This document shows, in pieces, positions 57,051 to 64,000 of a stretch of DNA of 64,000 bases. Within the stretch, counting starts at the first letter, position 1; the number at the start of each line of letters is the position of its first letter. The notes under the pieces are model-generated. The model did no database searches, was not told the DNA's origin, and worked only from the letters and a program-made list of their open reading frames with translations. Source of the DNA: Faecalibacterium langellae (GTDB taxonomy: Bacteria > Bacillota > Clostridia > Oscillospirales > Ruminococcaceae). The translations under genes were made by a program, and so were the position numbers. The DNA lies in contig NZ_NMTR01000014.1 of assembly GCF_002549775.1 (NCBI RefSeq), positions 117,718 to 181,717 on the forward strand, written 5' to 3'.

Positions 57051-57896
57051 TTAAATATAAAGTTCCTGTTCGCGGAGGGCTTCCTCGGGGGAGAGCCCGC
57101 TGCGGACGGTGTGACCGGCCATGGTCCGCCACTGCGCGGGGGATTGGCCGGTCTCTTTTTTGAACACCCGGCACAGGTAGTTCGCGCCGGAAAAACCGCA
57201 CAGGCTGGCCACCACGTCCAGCGTATACTCCCGGTGCAGCAAAAGCCGCTGGGCCGCTTCGATGCGCACGGTGGTCAGGTACTTGCCCGGCGGCACGCCC
57301 ACGGCGGCGGTGAAAGTGCGCACCAGATGGCTTTTGGAAACGCCCAGCCGTTCGCTGAGCTCCTCCACGCCGTAGAGGCCCGCGTAGTTCGCGCGGATGT
57401 CCTCGATGGCGGCCTGCACCAGCGGCGGCAGGGAGGGCGAAGCGCTGTCGGCATCCGCCAGTTCGCACAGCAGCGCATAGGCCAGCTGGCTGCGGGCACG
57501 GCTGTGGGTCTCTTTTTCTTCTGCCAGGCGGCCCATCAGCTCGGCAGCGGCAGGGCAGGAGGAACCCTTTGCCAGAAACGGCAGCTGGTGCAGCCCGGCC
57601 AGAAACTGGCCCGCCGCCTGCCCGGTGAGCTGGATGCACAACAGATGGCAGCTGCCCTCCGGCGCGAGGGCCAGCGGTGCCCGGCTGAGCACCAGATGCC
57701 CGGCAGGCACCGACTGCGGCGGCAGCAGCAGCGCTGCACCCACCGGTAGCGGCCCAGCCATGGGCACCGAAGCGGTGCATTTGCCGCTGGAGACAAGGCA
57801 CACCCACAGCCCTTCGCCGGAAAGGGTGCGGGGGGCCGAAAGCTGCAGGTCCTGCACCGAAGCGGGCGCAGCCACGGCATTCCAGTCAAAAAGCAA
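57051..57896 (-). CDS. AraC-family regulator
   Basis: 281 residues from a TTG at 57896 (AGGTG 8 bp before). The C-terminal double HTH is clear (YGVEELSERLGVSKSHLVRTF and LDVVASLCGFSGANYLCRVFKKETG), followed by a short tail. The N-terminal domain is Leu/Ala-rich and cupin-like. Converges on the MATE gene (3-bp gap) and is divergent from msmK. Targets unknown; a sugar-uptake link is suggested by msmK. Confidence 0.88.
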   Translation of the reverse strand: MLFDWNAVAAPASVQDLQLSAPRTLSGEGLWVCLVSSGKCTASVPMAGPLPVGAALLLPPQSVPAGHLVLSRAPLALAPEGSCHLLCIQLTGQAAGQFLAGLHQLPFLAKGSSCPAAAELMGRLAEEKETHSRARSQLAYALLCELADADSASPSLPPLVQAAIEDIRANYAGLYGVEELSERLGVSKSHLVRTFTAAVGVPPGKYLTTVRIEAAQRLLLHREYTLDVVASLCGFSGANYLCRVFKKETGQSPAQWRTMAGHTVRSGLSPEEALREQELYI

Positions 57897-58023
57897 TATC
57901 TGACACCTCGAATCAATAAAATGCTATTTTATATCACAAAATTATCTGTTATTATAGTACCAACGAAATACCACGCCGTCAAGGGCGTGCAACCCTGAAA
58001 AATTTTTATGGAGGCAAACGATT

Positions 58024-59139
<1,116 letters not shown>

Positions 59140-59177
59140 AATTTAGCGACGATCATTTTTGATCCTCCTATCATAAG

Positions 59178-59211
59178 AAAAACCGCCGAAGGGAAACCTT
59201 CGGCGGTTTTT
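59178..59211 (+). terminator. terminator of msmK
   Basis: AAAACCGCCGAAGG-gaaa-CCTTCGGCGGTTTT. Confidence 0.9.
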
Positions 59212-59230
59212 CGTTTAGGCGAAAGAATGA

Positions 59231-59351
59231 ACCCTCTCAAGCGCTTGCGCGCCAGCTCTCCCGAAGGGAGAGCCCTTTTTTACCGTAAAACACAAGAAAA
59301 CTCCCCCTGAGAGAGGGGGAGTTCGTATTGCACAGGGATGACTGAGAGGGT
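59231..59351. repeat. MITE-like repeat with ACCCTCTCA/TGAGAGGGT ends, copy 2
   Basis: Terminal inverted repeats ACCCTCTCA (59231-59239) and TGAGAGGGT (59343-59351) enclose GCTCTCCC-gaa-GGGAGAGC and AACTCCCCC/GGGGGAGTT. The right end overlaps the stop codon of the HAD gene, exactly as copy 1 does with PAP2. Confidence 0.65.
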
Positions 59352-60133
59352 CAAATCAGCCCGTGTTCTACGCAGTAATGATAGATGCCGTCCTCGGCAC
59401 AGCTGCCGCAAATGTCCGTGGCGGCAGCTTTCAGGGCGGGGGAGCCATTGCCCATGGCGACGCCGGTGCCCACCGCGCCGAACATTTCCAGATCATTGTT
59501 GCCGTCGCCGAAGGCCATGGCATCGGCCTTATCAATGCCGTAAGCTTCCAGCACATGGGCGATGCCGGTGCCCTTGCCGCCGGCCGTCGGGATGATGTCC
59601 AGCGCGCGGTCCCACCAGGCGGCGATCTTGGCACCGTTGACGCCCTGCATCAGGCGGTCGTATTCCTCAGCCCGGCCGCCGATCATGATCTGATACACGG
59701 TTCCTTCGGCCACTGCGTCGAAGTCCTCGGCGATGGGAGCGGTATCCTTTGCAACGGCAAAATAATCGGCAAGGTCCTGATCAACGCCGTTGGCAGCCAG
59801 ACGCTTTTCGGTAGCAAGGCACATGGGGCGGCCCAATACGGCGGCATTCTGACGGATGGTGCGAATGTCCTCGGTGGGGATGGGGCTGGCATACAGCACC
59901 TGTTCTTTGTCATAGCAATAGGAGCCATTGAAAGTGAGCAGGGTGTCGAACTGTACGCCGGGGAAATCCTTCAGCGGAACGGTCATGGGTGAGCGACCGG
60001 TGGCGATGGCCAGCCGGATGCCGTTTGCCTGCAGCTTGTGCAGGGTGTCCAGCATACGCGGCGTTACCTGCTTTTTTTCCATGTCGATGAGGGTGCCGTC
60101 AATGTCGAAAAAGATGATCTTTGGCTTGTGCAT
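59351..60133 (-). CDS. HAD-superfamily Cof-type phosphatase
   Basis: 260 residues. Motif I FFDIDGTLID (nucleophile Asp10, acid Asp12), motif II AIATGRSP, motif IV FGDGNNDLEMF; the IIB cap lies between. Likely a sugar-phosphate or flavin-precursor phosphatase. AAAGGAG precedes the ATG but lies inside the 3' end of the upstream LysR gene. Confidence 0.93.
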   Translation of the reverse strand: MHKPKIIFFDIDGTLIDMEKKQVTPRMLDTLHKLQANGIRLAIATGRSPMTVPLKDFPGVQFDTLLTFNGSYCYDKEQVLYASPIPTEDIRTIRQNAAVLGRPMCLATEKRLAANGVDQDLADYFAVAKDTAPIAEDFDAVAEGTVYQIMIGGRAEEYDRLMQGVNGAKIAAWWDRALDIIPTAGGKGTGIAHVLEAYGIDKADAMAFGDGNNDLEMFGAVGTGVAMGNGSPALKAAATDICGSCAEDGIYHYCVEHGLI

Positions 60134-61050
60134 GGTAAGCTCCTTTCAGTGTTCGGAGAAAGCGGAGCGGAAGCAGTCTCCCGCACCAGCTGGATGAAGG
60201 CGTTCATCTGCGGGGTGAGCCATTTGTCCCGGTGGTAGAACAGCTGGCGGTGCATCTCCACGGCACAGTCCGGCACGTTCAGCCGGGCAAGGCGGCCCGC
60301 CGCCAGTGCCGGGCGTACGATGTATTCCGGCAAAAACGAAAGCCCCATGCCCTGCTCCACCATCTGGCACAAGAGGGCTGCGCTGCCCAGCTCCAGATAG
60401 GGCTGTACGGCAAGGCCCCGGGCGGCTAGGCGCTGGTCCAGTGCGTCGCGGTAGCTCATGCCGCGCTCGGTGAGCAGGAACTCCTGCCGGGTCAGTTCTT
60501 CCAGTGTCACCTCGGCCTGCGCAGCCAGCGGATGGTCCACCGGCGCGATAAAGCACACCGGCTCCGGCACGTCGGCGGCGAGGACGAGGTTCGGCTGCAG
60601 CAGAGGCTGGTCCAGCGTGTAGGCAAGGTCGATCTGGTTGGTGCCCAGCATCTGCAGCATGCCGTCGGCGGTGGCGGTGCACAGCACCAGCTCCACCTGT
60701 GGGCACAGTGCGTGGTAGCGCTTCAGCAGCCCGGGCAGAAAGGTGGAGCACACCGAGTCTGCCAGCGCGATGCGCAGGCTGCCGCTGATCTGTTTGGCGG
60801 GCTGCAGGGCAGCCTGTGCCTGCTCGGCGGTGGTCAGCAGGGTGCGGGCATAGCCCAGAAAGGTCTCGCCCGCGCTGGTCAGCCGGACGGTCTTGCCCAC
60901 CCGGTCGAACAGCGGTGCGCCCAGCTCGGCTTCCAGCTGTGCGATCTGGGAAGACACTGCCGACTGCGAGTAGCCCAGCTGCCGCGCCGTGCGGGAAAAG
61001 CTGTGCAGCTCCGCGATATGCAAAAAGGTGTTGATGTTTCGCAGTTCCAT
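60064..61050 (-). CDS. LysR-family transcriptional regulator
   Basis: 328 residues. HTH LHSFSRTARQLGYSQSAVSSQIAQLEAELG (15-45), then a substrate-binding domain. The family's usual end is near residue 300; here the last 25 or so residues overlap the start of the HAD gene by 70 bp in another frame and are Ser/Thr-rich, so the tail may be a by-product of a lost stop codon. Begins 12 bp after the trmO stop. Targets unknown. Confidence 0.9.
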   Translation of the reverse strand: MELRNINTFLHIAELHSFSRTARQLGYSQSAVSSQIAQLEAELGAPLFDRVGKTVRLTSAGETFLGYARTLLTTAEQAQAALQPAKQISGSLRIALADSVCSTFLPGLLKRYHALCPQVELVLCTATADGMLQMLGTNQIDLAYTLDQPLLQPNLVLAADVPEPVCFIAPVDHPLAAQAEVTLEELTRQEFLLTERGMSYRDALDQRLAARGLAVQPYLELGSAALLCQMVEQGMGLSFLPEYIVRPALAAGRLARLNVPDCAVEMHRQLFYHRDKWLTPQMNAFIQLVRETASAPLSPNTERSLPCTSQRSSFSTLTAPSSTWKKSR

Positions 61051-61062
61051 AAGCAGGCCCTC

Positions 61063-61761
61063 TCAGCGGCGGTCCACGCCGGTGACGGTGAGCACCTCGC
61101 CGTCCACCTTGAAGTGTACCTCCAGCCCGGCGAACTCCATGCCGTAAATGCGTTCCGGGTCGTGCTGGTAGGAGGGCCGCGGGTCGCTGGCCAGCACGCC
61201 GGTCAGGCCGTCGCGGTCGGCGGCGGGCACCCGGGCCAGCAGCTGGGGCGGAAACTCCACCTGCAAACGGTGGAACTGAGTTTGGCCGGTAAAGCCCTCG
61301 GCGGCGTCCGGGTGGCAGTCGGCGTAGGGGATGTAGGGCTTGATGTCGTAGATGGGGGTGCCGTCCATCAGGTCGGCCCCGCGTACGATGAGCACCGGGC
61401 CCACGTCCGGGCGGTGCTCAATGGCCTCCAGCTTCACGCTGGAAAGGCCCAGCGGGTTCGGCCGGAAGGGCGACCGGGTGGCGAACACGCCCATGCGGGT
61501 GTTGCCGCCCAGGCGCGGCGGGCGCACCGTGGGGGACCAGGTGTCCCGCACCGCGCCGGAGAACTGCCACACCAGCCAGATGTGGCTGAAGTCTTCCAGC
61601 CCGCGCACGGCGTCGGCGTTACGATATTCTGGCGTGAAGATGATCTCGCCCCGCAGGCTGTCCACAAGGCCGCTCTGGCGCGGGATGCCGAACTTGGTGG
61701 GGAAGGCGGTGTGAATGTGTGCGATGACCTTCAGGGTCATGGCTTCGGGTGCAGTGGGCAT
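61063..61761 (-). CDS. trmO: tRNA t6A37 methyltransferase TrmO
   Basis: 232 residues. The UPF0066/YaeB motif TRSPFRPNPLGLSSVKLEAI and a SAM-binding beta barrel, with DIKPYIPYADC. Methylates N6-threonylcarbamoyladenosine in ANN-reading tRNAs, the product of the tsaE/tsaB pathway seen at 16.5 kb. AAGGAG lies 7 bp before ATG 61761. Confidence 0.9.
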   Translation of the reverse strand: MPTAPEAMTLKVIAHIHTAFPTKFGIPRQSGLVDSLRGEIIFTPEYRNADAVRGLEDFSHIWLVWQFSGAVRDTWSPTVRPPRLGGNTRMGVFATRSPFRPNPLGLSSVKLEAIEHRPDVGPVLIVRGADLMDGTPIYDIKPYIPYADCHPDAAEGFTGQTQFHRLQVEFPPQLLARVPAADRDGLTGVLASDPRPSYQHDPERIYGMEFAGLEVHFKVDGEVLTVTGVDRR

Positions 61762-61778
61762 GGTGAACTCCTTTTTTC

Positions 61779-62399
61779 TTACAGGCCTCGGCAGAACCCG
61801 ACGGCTTTGCCCTCGATGCGGATATCTTCCAGCTGCGGGCCAGTGTAGACCATCGGCGGGCAGACGGCGGCGTTGTCGGCGATGAGCATCACCGCGTCGC
61901 CCTGACGATGGAAGTGCTTCAGGGTGGCTTCGTCGCCGATGCGCACCGCCGCGATCTCGCCCTGCTCCACCTCCGGCTGGCAGCGGATGCAGACGATGTC
62001 GCCGTCACAGATGGTGGGAGCCATGCTGTCGCCGTGGCAGGTCAAGGCAAAGTCGGCGTGCCATGCCGCCGGGACACCGATGTAGCTCTCGATGTTCTGC
62101 TCGGCCGTGATGGGGCTGCCGCAGGCGATGGAACCCACCAGCGGCACCCGGGTCATGGCGGGCAGCGGCTCAAAGCCCGGCGGCGGGGGGCAGGGGGTGT
62201 CCAGCCCCAGCAGGTAGGCGGGGGTGGTCTGGAGCGCGGCGGCCAGCTCCTCCACTTTGGACTGCGGAATGTCGTTGATGCCCTTTTCCAGCTTGGTGAT
62301 GGAGGATTTGGAGCGGTAGCCCATGCGCTGGGCAAGCTCCTCCTGCGAAAGGCCCAGTTCCTCGCGGCGCAGGCGCAGGCGGGTGGATAGCTCAGACAT
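61779..62399 (-). CDS. XRE/S24 repressor, LexA- or CI-like
   Basis: 206 residues from ATG 62399 (GAGAGG upstream); a reading from 62528 crosses the promoter. HTH LRREELGLSQEELAQRMGYRSKSSITKLEKG (13-43), then an S24 peptidase domain with cleavage site region VGSIACGSP, nucleophile Ser in GDSMAP (about 122) and Lys in ATLKHF (about 160). Probably RecA-stimulated self-cleavage. The XRE-type rather than winged HTH makes it a phage CI-like or HdiR-like repressor, not canonical LexA. Confidence 0.88.
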   Translation of the reverse strand: MSELSTRLRLRREELGLSQEELAQRMGYRSKSSITKLEKGINDIPQSKVEELAAALQTTPAYLLGLDTPCPPPPGFEPLPAMTRVPLVGSIACGSPITAEQNIESYIGVPAAWHADFALTCHGDSMAPTICDGDIVCIRCQPEVEQGEIAAVRIGDEATLKHFHRQGDAVMLIADNAAVCPPMVYTGPQLEDIRIEGKAVGFCRGL

Positions 62400-62456
62400 A
62401 CAAAAACCTCTCTGAAAAACGTATGGTTGTCCTGCAAGGCAGGATGTCTCACGGAT

Positions 62457-62485
62457 AGTATACCAGAAAAGTGTTTGAAAATCAA
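62457..62485 (-). promoter_or_regulatory. promoter of the S24 repressor with operator
   Basis: Minus strand TTGATT (62480-62485), 17 bp, TATACT (62457-62462). The -35 box lies in GTTTGAAAATCAAC (62473-62486), an imperfect palindrome. Confidence 0.75.
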
Positions 62486-62510
62486 CTTTTTTCGACGATT
62501 TGCAGAAAAT

Positions 62511-62542
62511 AGGTTGACAGAAAATCAACCTCGGACTATACT
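62511..62542 (+). promoter_or_regulatory. promoter of the cro-like gene with operator
   Basis: TTGACA (62514-62519), 17 bp, TATACT (62537-62542). AGGTTGA-N7-TCAACCT (62511-62531) is a perfect inverted repeat over the -35 box and has the same TTGA/TCAA halves as the opposing promoter's site. Confidence 0.8.
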
Positions 62543-62593
62543 ACAACCAAAGATTGTCAAACGGAGACCGCGATACAAAAAGGAGAGAGAACG

Positions 62594-63152
<559 letters not shown>

Positions 63153-63160
63153 GCGCAAAA

Positions 63161-63205
63161 AATCCCCCGGACCATGCCGCGGCGGCAGGCCCGGGGGTGT
63201 TTTTA
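63161..63205 (+). terminator. terminator after the sigma-like gene
   Basis: CCCCCGG ... CCGGGGG with an inner GCCGC/GCGGC pair, then TTTTT. Confidence 0.75.
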
Positions 63206-63209
63206 TCGG

Positions 63210-63374
63210 TCAGTGCTTGTTGGGGTCGGGGTTTTCGCAGCGGCTGTGGCAGGAAGCACAGTTGCCGCCGCAGCCTTCGCCCTTCCAGCCGCCCTGCTTG
63301 GAGATCCAGACCACGGCCAGTGCAAAGGCAATGATCAGCACGATCAGGGTGATGATTCCACGAAGTGTCAGCAT
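63210..63374 (-). CDS. FeoB-associated Cys-rich membrane peptide
   Basis: 54 residues. One hydrophobic helix (GIITLIVLIIAFALAVVW) then KQGGWKGEGCGGNCASC and a fourth Cys before the end: the FeoB-associated Cys-rich family (PF12669). Usually encoded next to feoB in ferrous iron uptake, but no feo gene is visible here. AGAGGTAAC precedes the ATG. Confidence 0.85.
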   Translation of the reverse strand: MLTLRGIITLIVLIIAFALAVVWISKQGGWKGEGCGGNCASCHSRCENPDPNKH

Positions 63375-63415
63375 TTTTTGTTACCTCTTTTCCCCGGCGG
63401 GGTGTTTCTGCCTCC

Positions 63416-63444
63416 AGTATACACGATTTTGCGCCGGAGAGCAA
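63416..63444 (-). promoter_or_regulatory. promoter of the Cys-rich peptide gene
   Basis: Minus strand TTGCTC (63439-63444), 17 bp, TATACT (63416-63421). Confidence 0.65.
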
Positions 63445-63488
63445 CGGGAGGACAAAAAGAAAAAGTGTGATTTTTTTCAAATTGGGGC

Positions 63489-63517
63489 TTGCAATTTGGC
63501 AAAGGCCGTGCTATAAT
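63489..63517 (+). promoter_or_regulatory. promoter of tRNA-Val(CAC)
   Basis: TTGCAA (63489-63494), 17 bp, TATAAT (63512-63517). Confidence 0.8.
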
Positions 63518-63560
63518 AATCACGTTCCAGTTCGGAGCGAACGGAACACAAACAGAATAT

Positions 63561-63637
63561 GGAGGATTAGCTCAGCTGGTTAGAGCACCTGCATCACACG
63601 CAGGGGGTCTGGGGTTCGAGTCCCTAATTCTCCACCA
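63561..63637 (+). tRNA. tRNA-Val (anticodon CAC)
   Basis: 77 nt including CCA. Acceptor GGAGGAT/ATTCTCC (one G-U), D arm AGCTCAGCTGGTTAGAGC, anticodon loop ATCACAC giving CAC (reads GUG), T arm GGGGTTCGAGTCCC. Confidence 0.97.
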
Positions 63638-63644
63638 TACAGTT

Positions 63645-63692
63645 CGTACTCGAACCCGATTCTTTATGAAAAAGGGTTCGGGTACGTTTTTT
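63645..63692 (+). terminator. terminator after tRNA-Val(CAC)
   Basis: CGTACTCGAACCC pairs with GGGTTCGGGTACG (one T-G), then six T residues. Its arms echo the T-arm sequence of the tRNA. Confidence 0.85.
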
Positions 63693-63745
63693 GTTTACAG
63701 GAAGTTCTGCGGAGGGAGTATGTAGAACGGTAAGCAGGAGCAAGT

Positions 63746-63787
63746 AAAGGCAGGGTATCACCATGGCGGTGGTGCCCTGCCTTTTTG
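63746..63787 (+). terminator. second hairpin after tRNA-Val(CAC)
   Basis: AAAGGCAGGG-TATCACC pairs with GGTGGTG-CCCTGCCTTT, T run follows. Near-copy of 4938-4976. Confidence 0.75.
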
Positions 63788-63825
63788 CTTTGTATTTCCC
63801 TATATTGCGCTTTTCGGGCTAATCG

Positions 63826-63864
63826 CTGCGTACGTCCGTACATGGTCGGTACGCACGTACGCAG
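63826..63864. repeat. 39-nt near-perfect palindrome
   Basis: CTGCGTACGT-C-CGTAC pairs with GTACG-C-ACGTACGCAG around 7 nt, with one C-C mismatch. Confidence 0.7.
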
Positions 63865-64000
63865 GAAAAAGGGCAGGGCCTGATATATAACAGTAGTCTT
63901 TTATTGTGTAATATGATATACTCAAGTCAACATAACAATTGTGAACGAGCGCAATTTCAAATGGACATCAATCGTATTTTAAGTGAACGAGCTATCTAAA
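63865..64000. other. end of window, promoter-like, no complete gene
   Basis: An extended -10 box TGATATACT near 63916 is followed by CAAGTCAACA, similar to the region before the small protein at 5056. A gene may begin here but only a 12-codon frame ending at 63999 is visible. Confidence 0.35.

Noticed and set aside
63964..63999. 12-codon ORF at the window end
   Set aside because: Too short and without a clear ribosome site; may be chance.

Overview
The window reads as a chromosomal segment of a GC-rich gut Clostridium-cluster IV Firmicute, most like Faecalibacterium or a close relative (Gemmiger/Subdoligranulum). The basis is strong C/G bias at third codon positions, AGGAGG-type ribosome binding sites, textbook SigA promoters (TTGACA-N16/17-TATAAT), a T-box leader on the ilv operon, a Rex repressor, tepA next to ftsK/spoIIIE, plant-glycan and sucrose loci, and very many intergenic hairpin repeats. 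The species is inference; no rRNA is present.

Layout. 1-4.7 kb: a cut heptad-repeat envelope protein and an MMPL transporter, divergent from a TetR regulator with two matching operators. 4.8-7.8 kb: tRNA-Val(GAC), a 57-residue membrane protein, a HipA-like kinase and a DUF815 ATPase. 7.9-13.5 kb: promoter, T-box and ilvB-ilvN-ilvC-ilvD (branched-chain amino acid synthesis), with a remarkable hairpin array between ilvC and ilvD. 13.7-18.8 kb: a RodA/FtsW protein, a secreted caspase-like protein, tsaE-tsaB, rpiB, upp. 19-24.8 kb: a 1907-residue secreted repeat protein. 24.8-26.7 kb: MarR regulator and citrate synthase. 26.9-34.1 kb: a pectin-type locus (GH105, GH28, AraC, sugar ABC transporter lacking its ATPase) with a second hairpin array. 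34.7-43.1 kb: tdk, rex, tepA, ftsK, a YgiQ radical SAM protein and a metallo-beta-lactamase lipoprotein.

43.1-47.5 kb: an Abi_2/AbiF-type HEPN protein followed by its own promoter-driven, pseudoknotted small RNA (a candidate phage-defence toxin/RNA pair), then a split cobalamin-dependent methionine synthase. 47.5-48.2 kb is entirely non-coding but packed with structured elements: a three-helix element also found after ilvD, an independent terminated RNA, a UNCG-capped element that has two more copies around the lacI gene, and a MITE-like repeat. 48.2-53.9 kb: PAP2 phosphatase, an M50-like protease, and the sucrose operon (PTS EIIBC, GH32, fructokinase). 54.2-59.1 kb: the LacI repressor flanked by inverted copies of the UNCG element, a MATE pump, an AraC regulator and an orphan MsmK-type ATPase that may energise the sugar transporter at 31-34 kb. 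59.3-64 kb: HAD phosphatase, LysR, TrmO, a LexA/CI-like repressor divergent from an XRE/sigma-like pair (a phage-type switch), a FeoB-associated Cys-rich peptide and tRNA-Val(CAC).

The strongest candidates for undescribed biology are non-coding: the ATGATGT hairpin arrays (11.6 and 30.5 kb), the three-copy UNCG/pseudoknot element (47.96, 54.1, 55.2 kb), the two-copy three-helix element downstream of ilvD and metH, and the Abi_2-linked RNA. In several of these, stems differ in sequence between copies while pairing is kept, which is direct internal evidence that structure is selected.
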